A stretch of 64,000 bases of DNA from Rhodospirillaceae bacterium (GCA_002711555.1 PARQ01000007.1:34349-98348), one strand, 5' to 3'; numbered from the stretch's first letter, positions 25,796 through 35,495 are shown. Made by a program: numbers and translations. The notes: generated by a model from the letters alone, not told the origin.

Positions 25796-27172
25796 ATGGC
25801 GCGACATGCTGTTGATGTGGGCTCTTATACTGAAAATATAACACGGCAACTTGCAGCTTACTCAAGTGGATTGAAATTCCAAAATCTCCCAGGTGAAATT
25901 GTTTTGGTAGCTAAGCAGTGCGTACTTGATGGCCTGGGAGTTATGCTAGCGGGCTCGCGAGAGCCGCTTGCCAAAAAAGTTATGTCATTCGTTCGAGAAG
26001 AGGGCGGAAGTCCAAAATCGACGGTTGTAGGATATGGGGACCGCACCTCTCCATCACAAGCCGCTCTTGTAAATGGAACTGCTGCTCATGCACTTGATTA
26101 TGACGATGTCTTACGTCCTCTACACGGACATCCAACAGTTACTGTACTGCCAGTTGTGCTAGCTCTCGGAGAAAAGCTCGGAGTTGGCGGGAAAGGAATG
26201 ATAACGGCTTTTGTTGCCGGAGTTGAGATTGATGCACGTGTGGGTGCTATGATGGGAGACAAGCATTACGAGAAAGGTTGGCATGCAACGGGTACCGTGG
26301 GCACTTTGGGCGCCGCTGCCGCTGCTGCTCGCTTAATGAATCTTAACGCGAACCAGACTGCCCATTGCTTAGGAATTGCAGCCACTCAAGCTGCAGGATT
26401 GAAGTGTATGTTTGGGACCGAATGCAAACCCCTCCATGCTGGTAAAGCCGCAATGAACGGCGTGATAGCTGCAGAACTCGCAGCGCGTGGGTTTACTAGC
26501 AGGACCGATGTCCTTGAATGTAGACAGGGCTTTGCAGATACCCAAACAGACAGTTTTCAACCACATGAAGCACTAGAAGAGTTAGGGGATGTATTCCATA
26601 CATTAGATGTAAAATTCAAATATCATGCGTCATGCTTTGGGACTCACGCAATGCTGGAAGCTTTAGCAACAATCAAGAAAAATCCAGCTTTTGGTCTAGA
26701 AAAACTGGAAAGGATTGAGGTGCGAGTACCACCATTCGCACTCGATGTTTGCAATATTCAAGCGCCAAAAACCGGCCATGAAGCGAAATTTAGTTACCGC
26801 CATAGCGCAGCACTTACAATCCTGGGAGAGGAAACAAGTAGCCTTGAAAGCTACAGTGACGATGCCGCCCGACGTTCAGATATTGCAGAGATGAGAGAAA
26901 AAGTTTTTGTGAGCTCTGCAAAAAATCTTGATCGCTATGCAAGTGATGTCTTCGTTTATCTCAACAATAAAACCGTTATTACCGAACATGGGGACATGGG
27001 GCCACCAGTGGAGGATTTCGGCACTCAAGGTGAAAAACTCGAGCACAAGTTTAGGGCGTTAGCAAGACCCTTAATCGGCCATTGCAATACTAATCAGGTT
27101 ATTGATGCAGTATGGTCGTTTGAGTGCCAGTCCGGTATCGGCACGGCGCTCTCTGGACTGAAAATAGCCTAG
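25796..27172 (+). CDS. MmgE/PrpD family protein
   Basis: A 458-residue member of the MmgE/PrpD family, which includes 2-methylcitrate dehydratase and cis-aconitate decarboxylase. Characteristic segments are ECVLDGLGVMLAGS-like KQCVLDGLGVML (about residue 44), NGTAAHALDYDDVL (about residue 93), GHPTVTVLPV, GWHATGTVGTLGAAAAA and FKYHASCFGTH. No prpB, prpC or other methylcitrate cycle gene is near, so a propionate role is not supported; the family is broad. A ribosome binding site-like AGGGGGG precedes ATG 25796. It ends six bases before rnhB. Confidence 0.87.
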   Translation: MARHAVDVGSYTENITRQLAAYSSGLKFQNLPGEIVLVAKQCVLDGLGVMLAGSREPLAKKVMSFVREEGGSPKSTVVGYGDRTSPSQAALVNGTAAHALDYDDVLRPLHGHPTVTVLPVVLALGEKLGVGGKGMITAFVAGVEIDARVGAMMGDKHYEKGWHATGTVGTLGAAAAAARLMNLNANQTAHCLGIAATQAAGLKCMFGTECKPLHAGKAAMNGVIAAELAARGFTSRTDVLECRQGFADTQTDSFQPHEALEELGDVFHTLDVKFKYHASCFGTHAMLEALATIKKNPAFGLEKLERIEVRVPPFALDVCNIQAPKTGHEAKFSYRHSAALTILGEETSSLESYSDDAARRSDIAEMREKVFVSSAKNLDRYASDVFVYLNNKTVITEHGDMGPPVEDFGTQGEKLEHKFRALARPLIGHCNTNQVIDAVWSFECQSGIGTALSGLKIA

Positions 27173-27178
27173 GAAAAT

Positions 27179-27814
27179 TTGATACATTGCTTTGCAGAAA
27201 TCACAGTGCCTGATTTAAGCCGCGAAATTTCCATCGGTGGCCGTGTTGCGGGTATTGATGAAGCAGGACGTGGTCCATGGGCTGGCCCCGTTGTCGCTGC
27301 TGCCGTTGTATTGAATCAGTTCACAATACCAGATGAATTGAGGTTTGGAATTAAAGACTCAAAAGTTATTTCATCAGCGAAACGCGAGCGATTTTTTTCT
27401 ATGCTTCACGTCTGTGCAGACATTGGTGTCGGCCGCGCAGGGGTAAGCGAGATCGATGAAACTAATATACTAAGCGCAACCTTCGTGGCTATGAAGAGAG
27501 CATTACAATCACTCTCAGTTTCAGTGGATTTTGCCCTGGTCGATGGCAATCAAGCACCAAATCTTCCTTGTAAAGTCGAAACATTGGTGAAGGGCGATTC
27601 TCTCTCCCTTTCAATTGCAGCAGCCTCAATTGTTGCAAAAGTTCATCGCGATCGTGAGATGGCAGTACTAGCAAAAACCTTTCCCGGGTATGGTTGGGAG
27701 AAAAATGCGGGCTACGGAACCAAGGAGCACCGCGAGGCACTTGGAAGGATAGGAGTTACACCGCATCACCGAAAGACATTTTCTCCCGTCGCTAAAATAA
27801 TAGAGAAAATCTAG
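27179..27814 (+). CDS. rnhB: ribonuclease HII
   Basis: RNase HII removes RNA, including single ribonucleotides, from RNA-DNA hybrids. The 211-residue protein has the catalytic DE pair in AGIDEAGRGPWAGPVVAAAV (D27, E28), IKDSK, and the later acidic residues in ALVDGNQAP and AKVHRDREM, followed by GYGTKEHREAL. The start is unsure: TTG 27179 follows AGGAA closely, and GTG 27206 is also in frame. The first gene of the block continuing to ccrM, an order seen in many alphaproteobacteria. Confidence 0.94.
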   Translation: MIHCFAEITVPDLSREISIGGRVAGIDEAGRGPWAGPVVAAAVVLNQFTIPDELRFGIKDSKVISSAKRERFFSMLHVCADIGVGRAGVSEIDETNILSATFVAMKRALQSLSVSVDFALVDGNQAPNLPCKVETLVKGDSLSLSIAAASIVAKVHRDREMAVLAKTFPGYGWEKNAGYGTKEHREALGRIGVTPHHRKTFSPVAKIIEKI

Positions 27815-27951
27815 CGGTTTTTACAACATATTGTATAAGTATTAATTAGTAATACAAAATATATTACTTTAAAATGTCTAAGTATTGTATTTTTTAATAT
27901 TGTTTATTACTTTATGATAGACATTCCAAATTATAGGATGCGCACGATACA

Positions 27952-29052
27952 ATGGCTTCTAGTGTAAAAACATCTTCCAAAGAGCAAATTGGTTCGAAAA
28001 TCATTCTTGGAAACAGCTCATCAGTAATGTCTAAACTGCCTGATCAGTGTGCCGATATGATTTTTGCCGACCCGCCTTATAATCTGCAGCTTAGAGGCGA
28101 CCTCCGCCGACCAAATAACACCAAAGTCAAAGGTGTCGACAATGCCTGGGATAAAGTTGGAACTTTTGCAGATTACGATACCTTTACCAGCAATTGGCTT
28201 GCCGAGGCGCGGCGCGTCTTGAAGGATGATGGCACTCTATGGGTTATCGGCACTTATCACAATATCTACAGAGTAGGGGCAACACTTCAGGACATGGGAT
28301 TTTGGTTTCTAAACGATATAGTGTGGATCAAGACCAATCCAATGCCCAACTTTCGTGGGACTCGTTTTACAAACGCCCACGAAACTTTACTTTGGTGCGC
28401 AAAGTCAGAAACAAGTAAGCCCACCTTCAATTATGACGCAATGAAGGCACTCAACGAAGACCTTCAAATGCGCAGCGATTGGCTCCTTCCAATTTGCACA
28501 GGCTCGGAAAGATTACGCGATCAGAAAGGCGATAAAATCCATCCCACTCAGAAGCCGGAAGCGCTAATCTACCGTGCTGTTTTGGCTGCGACTGATCCCG
28601 GCGATTTAGTTCTAGACCCATTTTTTGGAACTGGCACCACTGGGGTAGTGGCAAAAAAATTGGGACGTCGATATTTTGGCATCGACAGTGATCCTGAATA
28701 TATTAAGGCAGCCCAAGAGCGAGTTGACGGGACACCGGAGCCGCATTCTTTAGAACTGATAAGAAGTCCGTCGAAGAGGCGCCAGCCTCGTATTCCTTTT
28801 GGTTGGCTTGTAGAACGTGGACTACTCTCCGCGGGCGATGTGCTGATCAGCCCCGATCAACAACACACAGCAAAAGTAAGAGCAGACGGCACCGTGATTT
28901 CTGCAACACATCGCGGGTCGATTCATCAAGTTGGCGCAGCGGTTCAAGGTGCCACTAGCTGCAATGGCTGGACGTTTTGGTGCATGAACGTTGAAGGTAA
29001 AACCATTCCGATTGACTCATTGCGTCAGCAGTTACGAACGCAACTCAACTGA
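27952..29052 (+). CDS. ccrM: CcrM-type cell-cycle DNA adenine methyltransferase (GANTC)
   Basis: CcrM methylates the adenine of GANTC and times cell-cycle gene expression in alphaproteobacteria. The 366-residue protein is a beta-class enzyme: the catalytic DPPY is at residues 40-43, before the SAM motif FFGTGTTG near residue 224. The C-terminal 85 residues (from GWLVERGLLSAGD) match the RAMA domain that CcrM carries for DNA recognition. The 137-base upstream region is extremely AT-rich, with the palindrome GTATTA/TAATAC at 27839-27855, but no GANTC site, unlike the Caulobacter ccrM promoter. Specificity is inferred from family, not shown. Confidence 0.93.
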   Translation: MASSVKTSSKEQIGSKIILGNSSSVMSKLPDQCADMIFADPPYNLQLRGDLRRPNNTKVKGVDNAWDKVGTFADYDTFTSNWLAEARRVLKDDGTLWVIGTYHNIYRVGATLQDMGFWFLNDIVWIKTNPMPNFRGTRFTNAHETLLWCAKSETSKPTFNYDAMKALNEDLQMRSDWLLPICTGSERLRDQKGDKIHPTQKPEALIYRAVLAATDPGDLVLDPFFGTGTTGVVAKKLGRRYFGIDSDPEYIKAAQERVDGTPEPHSLELIRSPSKRRQPRIPFGWLVERGLLSAGDVLISPDQQHTAKVRADGTVISATHRGSIHQVGAAVQGATSCNGWTFWCMNVEGKTIPIDSLRQQLRTQLN

Positions 29053-29060
29053 AATCACCT

Positions 29061-30107
29061 TCAAAGATTAGTTACTGCAAGCCTTGCCACCTTACGCATT
29101 ACTGTGGGCAATGCTTGTTTTTCGAATTCTCTCGGTTGACACCATCTGCAATCTGGCGGCACAGCGTGCACCCCGTCCACTGAAGCCGTGACCACATTAA
29201 GTTCGAGATGAAAATGACTAAAAGTGTGTTTTACCGTTCCAGAAATTTCGTCCCAATTCGCCATCTGCAAAGGTGCTTCCATCGCTGCTGTTTTCCTATC
29301 TGGCAAAGCGCCTTCAACCCAGTTTGTGCTAGGCACCTCCATCATTCCACCAAGTAAGCCTTTTTCTGGCCTCCTTCGCAGAAGCACCGCACCTGCGGGA
29401 TTCGTTATCCAAAATGCTATGCCACGCCTTGTTTGACGTTCTGACTTCGACCGTTTCAGTGGGATAAATTCTGCAATATTCTTACCTCGGCATCTTTTTG
29501 TCCATGGGCATAGATCACATTTTGGTTTCCGCATTGTGCATACAGTCGCGCCAAGATCCATTACCGCTTGGGCATAATCCCCGGGCCTAAAAGTCGGAGT
29601 CATATCCGATACATGATTGTAAAGTATTGGTTTACAAGCTGGCAACGGGTCAGAAACGGAATAAAGACGCGCCATAACGCGCTCCACATTGACATCCATA
29701 ACCGCTGCTGGCCTTCCAAAAGCGATTGCAGCAATTGCAGCTGCCGTGTAACGCCCTACACCCGGAAGTTTTAGGAGCTCAGCCTCATTATCAGGGAATT
29801 GGCCACCATACTTATCAATGATTACTCGGGCGCATTTATGAAGGTTTCGCGCCCGCGCATAATAGCCTAGGCCAGCCCAACCCAATAGAACTTCATCCAG
29901 TTCAGCTCGCGCCATATCCAATACCGATGGCCATCGAGCAATGAAGCGTTTGAAGTAAGGTCCAGCAGTTGCAACAGTCGTCTGCTGCAGCATGACCTCG
30001 CTCATCCAGACATGATAAGGATTTGGTTTCTGGCCCGGGCTCACGCGCCATGGCATGCGACGGCGATTTGTGTCATACCAATTAAGCAACTCAATAGCGG
30101 CAGACAT
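29061..30107 (-). CDS. mutY: A/G-specific adenine DNA glycosylase
   Basis: MutY removes adenine mispaired with 8-oxoguanine. The 348-residue protein has the N-terminal WRVSPGQKPNPYHVWMSEVMLQQT segment, the helix-hairpin-helix LLKLPGVGRYTAAAIAAIAFG with its catalytic aspartate in VMDVNVERVMARL, the 4Fe-4S pattern C-x6-C-x2-C-x5-C (CTMRKPKCDLCPWTKRC), and a C-terminal Nudix-like domain for 8-oxoG recognition. ATG 30107 is preferred to GTG 30125. It converges on ccrM, eight bases away, and is divergent from dciA. Confidence 0.96.
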   Translation of the reverse strand: MSAAIELLNWYDTNRRRMPWRVSPGQKPNPYHVWMSEVMLQQTTVATAGPYFKRFIARWPSVLDMARAELDEVLLGWAGLGYYARARNLHKCARVIIDKYGGQFPDNEAELLKLPGVGRYTAAAIAAIAFGRPAAVMDVNVERVMARLYSVSDPLPACKPILYNHVSDMTPTFRPGDYAQAVMDLGATVCTMRKPKCDLCPWTKRCRGKNIAEFIPLKRSKSERQTRRGIAFWITNPAGAVLLRRRPEKGLLGGMMEVPSTNWVEGALPDRKTAAMEAPLQMANWDEISGTVKHTFSHFHLELNVVTASVDGVHAVPPDCRWCQPREFEKQALPTVMRKVARLAVTNL

Positions 30108-30190
30108 GTTATCTTTCGTTGACACAGCTAATCTTCCACAAAAGAGAGTTAGCGTAGGACGGGTGAGGATATATTTTACTAACTGGAACT

Positions 30191-30217
30191 CAATCTACAA
30201 TCTAAAACAATCTAAAA
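30191..30217. repeat. short direct repeats upstream of dciA
   Basis: CAATCTAAAA occurs at 30198-30207 and 30208-30217, preceded by a half copy CAATCTA at 30191-30197, in the gap between divergent mutY and dciA. It lies 14 bases before the dciA start, so it could affect translation or be a chance slippage product. Confidence 0.5.
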
Positions 30218-30230
30218 AGTCTGTAGGTAT

Positions 30231-30722
30231 ATGCACGATTTCAAAAATACGCACAAAAGGCGCCGGAGCGGACCGTTACCACTCGCCGCGCTTTTGCCAA
30301 GGCTGACAAGAAAAGCGCTCGGAAAATTCGGCTTTTCGTATATTGGCCTCATCACTGACTGGGCGACCATAGTCGGTCCTGATATTGCACGATTGAGCGC
30401 ACCAGAAAAACTTTCTTTCCCACGAAATAAGCGAGATTCTGGCGTGCTTCGTCTTAAAGCTGAAGGGGGGGCAGCACTAGAAATTCAGCATCTGGAACCC
30501 CAAATTCTCGACCGCATAAATACTTATTTTGGTTATCGGGCGGTCATGCGACTGCATATTATAAATGGCCCTGTTAACAAACCTAGGAATGAAGTAATAA
30601 CTTCAACCGGGTTTACTGATAAAAAGTCCCGTAACCAAAAAATCGGCACCCCAAAATTAATGCATGTACTAGAACGGTTTGGCCAGTCTGTAAAAATGCG
30701 CGAATCGGTTAAAAAAGACTAA
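30231..30722 (+). CDS. DciA-like DUF721 protein
   Basis: A 163-residue DUF721 protein. DUF721 is the DciA domain; DciA loads the replicative helicase DnaB in bacteria lacking DnaC. The domain covers residues about 20-105, with FSYIGLITDWATIVGPDIARLSAP as the core of the KH-like fold and LRLKAEGGAALEIQHLEPQILDRINTYFG after it. The C-terminal 55 residues are basic and likely disordered. The position between mutY and a dsbA-like gene is usual for this family in alphaproteobacteria. Helicase loading is inferred from family only. Confidence 0.8.
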   Translation: MHDFKNTHKRRRSGPLPLAALLPRLTRKALGKFGFSYIGLITDWATIVGPDIARLSAPEKLSFPRNKRDSGVLRLKAEGGAALEIQHLEPQILDRINTYFGYRAVMRLHIINGPVNKPRNEVITSTGFTDKKSRNQKIGTPKLMHVLERFGQSVKMRESVKKD

Positions 30723-30858
30723 TTTGTGAAAATCTCTTACCCTATATATCGGGGGATCCAGGCACATAAACTTATCAGATTCTATTAAAGAGCGTGCCTT
30801 GATTGGGCCACATTAGTCTCCTTATAATCGCGCAGTAGATTAACGTGAGGAATAAACA

Positions 30859-31446
30859 TTGACCCGTGCTTTTCAAATATTTGTATTATCGGTCTTGATC
30901 ATAACTATCCAACCGGTAGAAGCCAACCAGCTAGACACCAAAACTCAGTTGAAGGACATCGTTATGGGTGATCCAGAGGCTCCTAATACAATTGTGGAAT
31001 ATTTTTCTCTGACGTGTGGTCAGTGTGCAAAATTTCATGCTAACGTATTGCCGAAGATAAAGAAAAACCTGATCGATACGGGAAAAGCAAAATTTATTTC
31101 GAGAGACTTTCCGCTCAATAATCTAGCAATACTCGCCCACATGGTCACCAGATGCGCCCCGCGCAAACACTATCGACCTTACGTAAATACATTGTTTAAA
31201 AACTTTAGTAGCTGGACACGTAAAAGTGACCCGATCGCAGCGCTTAAACAAATAGCTAAATTGGGTGGTATGGGGCCAGAAAAATTTGATGCGTGTCTTC
31301 AAAATGAAAGACTTTACCAAGGCATGCGAAAAAAGATGTCTGAATACACAAAAAAATTTGCTGTTGACTCTACTCCCACAATTATTGTCAACGGAGTAAA
31401 GGTGGATGGTGATTTCTCATCCATAGAAAAAATGATCAATAAATAG
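30859..31446 (+). CDS. DsbA-family thiol:disulfide protein with CGQC active site
   Basis: A 195-residue periplasmic thioredoxin-fold protein. It starts at TTG 30859, eight bases after GAGG, giving a signal peptide (residues 1-22, ending VEA). The active site is C53-G-Q-C56 in SLTCGQCAKFH; most DsbA-like proteins have CPHC. The cis-proline loop is in DSTPTIIVNG near residue 172. The alpha-helical insert (residues about 90-150) is present. It belongs to the DsbA-like group located before smc in alphaproteobacteria. CGQC may change redox potential, so whether it oxidises, isomerises or reduces is open. Confidence 0.87.
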   Translation: MTRAFQIFVLSVLIITIQPVEANQLDTKTQLKDIVMGDPEAPNTIVEYFSLTCGQCAKFHANVLPKIKKNLIDTGKAKFISRDFPLNNLAILAHMVTRCAPRKHYRPYVNTLFKNFSSWTRKSDPIAALKQIAKLGGMGPEKFDACLQNERLYQGMRKKMSEYTKKFAVDSTPTIIVNGVKVDGDFSSIEKMINK

Positions 31447-31485
31447 ATTAATTGAAAAACCCACTCAGATCGAATTTGAATAAAA

Positions 31486-34400
31486 GTGCATTTTACAGCT
31501 CTACGTCTTACGGGATTTAAATCCTTCGTTGAACCAGTCGAACTACCTATCGAAACTGGAATGACGGGCATTGTCGGGCCTAATGGTTGTGGAAAGTCAA
31601 ATATAGTTGAGGCTTTGAGGTGGGTGATGGGGGAAACCTCCGCCAAAAGGATGCGCGGCTCTGAGATGGACGACGTTATATTCGGTGGAAGCACTAGCCG
31701 GCCAGCGCGCAATATTGCTGAAGTAACCCTATCACTCGATAATTCTGACCGAGGCGCCCCTGCACGATTTAACGAAGCCGACATACTAGAAATCTCGCGG
31801 CGTATAGAGCGAGGCACTGGCTCTCAATATCGGGTAAACGGTACTGATGTGCGCGCGCGGGATATTCAATTACTTTTTGCTGATTTAGCTAGTGGAGCAC
31901 ACTCCACAGCAATGGTCAGTCAAGGTATGGTGGGTGCTTTAATTGGTGCAAAGCCAGCAGAACGACGTGCTCTTCTTGAGGAAGCAGCAGGTATAACCGG
32001 GCTTCACTCGCGTCGCCACGAGGTAGAGCTTCGATTGAAAGCCGCTGAAACCAATTTAGAGCGGCTTGATGATGTAATTGGTGCACTTCACGATCAAAGC
32101 CGTGGTCTGCAACGGCAAGCACGGCAAGCTAAGCGTTACAGGAACATCGCCGAAAAAATTTTAGAAAAAGAAGCGATCCTATTACATTTACGGTGGAGCG
32201 AGGCATCAGATGCCAAGGAGTCGTCGGTAAAAAAATTGACAAATGTGGAAGAACTTGTTGCGGAACGAACCCAAGCAGCGGCTTCTGCCTCACGACGAAG
32301 AGCTGACGCCCTGCAGGCTTTGCCGAAACTACGCAACACCGCCGTACGCGCGGCAGCCGAGTTGCAAAGACTTACCATGGCCCTCAAAGAGCTCGATAAT
32401 GAAGATTCTCGGGTCTCAGAGTCTAGCGCTGAGATATCGCGCCGGCTTGAGCAAATTGAAGGAGATATAGCTCATGAGAATGATCTTGCGAAGGAAGCAG
32501 TTGAGACCATAGCTCGACTTGAAACTGAACGCTCCAACTTAGAAAACAACAAAATTGAAGAGGCAAGTGCAATAGAGGCGGCACAAGCAGCACTTTCGGA
32601 AGCCCGTGAAGCCGTGTTGACAGAAGAAACTAAGCTAGCCAATGTCACTAGAGAGATCACAGCTGCTGAGGCCAAAAAAACAACAATCACAGCCCGAGCA
32701 ACAGAACTTGCGGAACGAGTACTACGTTTAAAGTCTAGGGTGCGGCAAATTGACAGTGAACGTGAAACACTTAAAGGAAAAATCAGCGCAGATCAGCGAC
32801 TTCTCAAGGCAGAGCGCAACGTTACCAATTTTGAAACTAAACTGGCCTTAGCTCGAGAAGACTTGAAAAAGGCAGAAGAGGAACGCCTGCAATCAGAAAA
32901 ACAGGAAAATTCGACGAGGGCTGAAGCAGCTGCAAAACAAGGCTCCCAAAATGAGATTGCCGCTGAAATTAAAGCCTTAATAGAGATTCTTGGCGAACCC
33001 GATAGTGACCTATTTCCTCCACTAATTGATGCACTAGAGGTTACTACAGGCTTTGAGACAGCGCTTGCAACTGCTCTTGGGGAAGAGCTGACAGCCCCGA
33101 TTGATGAGGCGGCAGAGCGACATTGGGCTTCACTCGGCCCTATGCCCGGTAAAGTTACACTGCCGGTAAACACCCGTCCATTGTCTGACTTTGTAAAGGG
33201 CCCCCCTGCACTTGAGCGAAGACTTTCCAGCATTGGAGTGATCTCAGACGATACCAAAGGGACAACCTTGCGGAAACAGCTCAAACCCGGCCAATGGCTT
33301 GTTTCGAAAACTGGCGAGTTCTGGCGATGGGATGGATTTACCGTTGCGGCAGGGGTTCCAAGTGCTGCCGCTACCCGGCTTAGTCAACGCAACAGATTAG
33401 AGGCACTTAATGAGTCATTAAAAATCGCAGATACTAATCTTCAAACTGCTCAGACAGCTCATGAAATATCAATTAAAACGCTGGCTGAGGCGAGCATCAA
33501 TGAAAAAGAAGCACGGCAAATAGTTGAAGTTTGTATTGGCCAGCTTGATGGTGCGCGTGACCTGCGCGCTAGTTTATTAAGCGAATCCAGTGGTGCAGCA
33601 AGTAGGCTTGCAGCGTTAGAAGAAGCCTCGGCAGAATCTAAAAATGATTTGACTGAAACTCAGAGACTGGAGGCGGAAGTTGCCGACGCGTTAGATGCCG
33701 CATCAACGCCGCTACAATTGAAATCATCAATCGATAAATTGCGTGAAACTGTTGCTGATCGCAAAAATCGGGAATCGGAATGTCAAATAGAATACAATCG
33801 GCTCGAAGCTCAATCTCAATTGCGGCGCGAACGCGTGACCGCCAATGAGAAAGAACTTTCTTCCTGGCGCGAACGAACTTTGGGAGCGGAGGAAAGACTC
33901 AATGATTTGCTTAAACGGCAAAAGGACGTAAAAGACCAGGCACAAACCTTGTCTGAACGACCATCTGAAATTGCAAGAAAACGACAAGATTTACTTGAAT
34001 TAATTAAATCATCGGAAGAAGCACAATCATTGGCGTCTGATGAGCTCACAAAAGGGGAAACAGAACAAACCGATGCAGATCGCGAATCCCAAATAGCTGA
34101 AGCGGCGCTTGGCGACGCCCGTGAAGAAATGGTTCGACAACAAGGCTTCGTCGAGCAGGCTAAACAAGATTGTAAGGTTGTAGCTGAACGGATAAGAGAA
34201 AAGCTTGGCTGTCCACCTGAGGAAGCGCTCGGACAGGCAGGCCTTGAGTCAATAACAGAACTGCCAGCGCGGGAAATGGTGGAAACAGATATAGGTAAAC
34301 TCTTGCGTTCAAGAGATTCTATCGGCCCCGTCAATCTTCGCGCAGAGACAGAATTAGAGGGCATAAACGAACGAATTGAAGCCATGGGTTCAGAGCGCGA

Positions 34401-34947
34401 AGATTTGCTGTCGGCCATAGCCCGCCTGCGCCACGGAATATCGTCCCTGAATAAGGAGGGTCGTCAGCGCCTTCTTGAGGCCTTCGACGAAGTCAAAACA
34501 CATTTTGAGGATCTTTTCGTAAGGTTATTTGGCGGCGGGCGAGCTTTTATTCAGCTAACAGAAGCAGATGATCCTCTGGAAGCAGGTCTAGAAATCATGA
34601 CAAGCCCCCCAGGCAAAAAATTACAGGTAATGTCGCTCCTTTCTGGAGGAGAGCAAGCGTTGACTGCATTAGCTTTACTTTTTGCCGTTTTCCTAACTAA
34701 TCCTGCCCCCATATGTGTACTAGATGAGGTAGACGCTCCACTTGATGATGCAAACGTGGATCGATTTTGCACAATGCTTGAAGAAATCGCGCGCTCTGGC
34801 ACAACTCGATTTCTCTGTGTTACCCATCACAGAATGACTATGGCGCGAATGGACCGATTATTCGGTGTCACAATGGGAGAACGAGGCGTCAGTCAGCTTG
34901 TTTCAGTCGATCTTGGTGGCGCAGAGAAGATTCGCGATAGCGCATGA
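31486..34947 (+). CDS. smc: chromosome segregation protein SMC
   Basis: SMC is the ATPase of the bacterial condensin, organising the chromosome. The 1153-residue protein has Walker A (GPNGCGKS, residues 31-38), two long coiled coils (about residues 165-480 and 650-970), a hinge domain around residues 500-620, the ABC signature LLSGGEQALTALAL (about residue 1050) and Walker B CVLDEVDAPLDD (about residue 1078). GTG 31486 begins at the conserved MHFTALRLTGFKSF. It follows the dsbA-like gene by 39 bases. ScpA and ScpB are not here. Confidence 0.97.
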   Translation: MHFTALRLTGFKSFVEPVELPIETGMTGIVGPNGCGKSNIVEALRWVMGETSAKRMRGSEMDDVIFGGSTSRPARNIAEVTLSLDNSDRGAPARFNEADILEISRRIERGTGSQYRVNGTDVRARDIQLLFADLASGAHSTAMVSQGMVGALIGAKPAERRALLEEAAGITGLHSRRHEVELRLKAAETNLERLDDVIGALHDQSRGLQRQARQAKRYRNIAEKILEKEAILLHLRWSEASDAKESSVKKLTNVEELVAERTQAAASASRRRADALQALPKLRNTAVRAAAELQRLTMALKELDNEDSRVSESSAEISRRLEQIEGDIAHENDLAKEAVETIARLETERSNLENNKIEEASAIEAAQAALSEAREAVLTEETKLANVTREITAAEAKKTTITARATELAERVLRLKSRVRQIDSERETLKGKISADQRLLKAERNVTNFETKLALAREDLKKAEEERLQSEKQENSTRAEAAAKQGSQNEIAAEIKALIEILGEPDSDLFPPLIDALEVTTGFETALATALGEELTAPIDEAAERHWASLGPMPGKVTLPVNTRPLSDFVKGPPALERRLSSIGVISDDTKGTTLRKQLKPGQWLVSKTGEFWRWDGFTVAAGVPSAAATRLSQRNRLEALNESLKIADTNLQTAQTAHEISIKTLAEASINEKEARQIVEVCIGQLDGARDLRASLLSESSGAASRLAALEEASAESKNDLTETQRLEAEVADALDAASTPLQLKSSIDKLRETVADRKNRESECQIEYNRLEAQSQLRRERVTANEKELSSWRERTLGAEERLNDLLKRQKDVKDQAQTLSERPSEIARKRQDLLELIKSSEEAQSLASDELTKGETEQTDADRESQIAEAALGDAREEMVRQQGFVEQAKQDCKVVAERIREKLGCPPEEALGQAGLESITELPAREMVETDIGKLLRSRDSIGPVNLRAETELEGINERIEAMGSEREDLLSAIARLRHGISSLNKEGRQRLLEAFDEVKTHFEDLFVRLFGGGRAFIQLTEADDPLEAGLEIMTSPPGKKLQVMSLLSGGEQALTALALLFAVFLTNPAPICVLDEVDAPLDDANVDRFCTMLEEIARSGTTRFLCVTHHRMTMARMDRLFGVTMGERGVSQLVSVDLGGAEKIRDSA

Positions 34948-35010
34948 TTTATGAAGCATTGCAGACGGTTTTTTAATCAAGAGTGCGTTGTTTCACCACA
35001 TCTCGCTGCC

Positions 35011-35039
35011 TTGACAGGGCACTGTGTGGCTTTTATCGT
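35011..35039 (+). promoter_or_regulatory. candidate sigma-70-type promoter of the F0 ATP synthase operon
   Basis: TTGACA at 35011-35016, a 17-base spacer, then TATCGT at 35034-35039, about 90 bases before atpI. The -35 is a perfect consensus and the -10 matches four of six positions. Confidence 0.5.
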
Positions 35040-35130
35040 TCGACGTTTTAGTGTTAGATTAGTGTATTGGTAAGGAAGTGTTTAAGTGCAGTTCTGTTTG
35101 CGATGTTAACTTCTTAATGATTTCGGGCCT

Positions 35131-35493
35131 ATGTTAGGTAATCAGTCAAAAACGCCGTTGGAGGAATTGGATACTAAACTTAGGAAGGTGAATGCCAGGA
35201 ATCTTGATCAACGCAAAGGTACCCGCAGTGACCAGGGATTTGGTGTTGCGGTGCGAATCGGAGTGGACATAGTCGCAGCGTTAGCTGTAGGAGTAGGGCT
35301 TGGGTTGCTTTTGGATAATTGGTTAAATACAAAACCTTGGATGCTAATTTTATTTTTTATACTCGGGGCATCGGCTGGGCTTTTAAATGTATTTCGCTCA
35401 GTTAGCGGTCATGGTTATGCAGCGGGTTATGCCAGTTCTGAACCAAAAAACGAGTTAGACGGTAATTCTAATAAACATGTAGGAAATAGTTAA
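35131..35493 (+). CDS. atpI: ATP synthase protein I
   Basis: A 120-residue AtpI-like protein of the F0 operon, thought to help assemble the c-ring. Two transmembrane helices are seen (VRIGVDIVAALAVGVGLGLLLDNW and PWMLILFFILGASAGLLNVFRSV), preceded by a charged N-terminus, as is usual for alphaproteobacterial AtpI. First gene of atpI-B-E-F'-F, two bases before atpB, with a candidate promoter at 35011-35039. Confidence 0.9.
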   Translation: MLGNQSKTPLEELDTKLRKVNARNLDQRKGTRSDQGFGVAVRIGVDIVAALAVGVGLGLLLDNWLNTKPWMLILFFILGASAGLLNVFRSVSGHGYAAGYASSEPKNELDGNSNKHVGNS

Positions 35494-35495
35494 CA

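Noticed and set aside
25796..27172. Methylcitrate dehydratase (prpD) assignment
   Set aside because: No prpB/prpC neighbours; the family has many functions, so only the family name is given.
33816..34418. Long open frame antisense to smc (also 31314-31817 and 32793-33284)
   Set aside because: Serine/arginine-rich translation is the typical shadow of a coiled-coil gene; no ribosome binding site or family resemblance.
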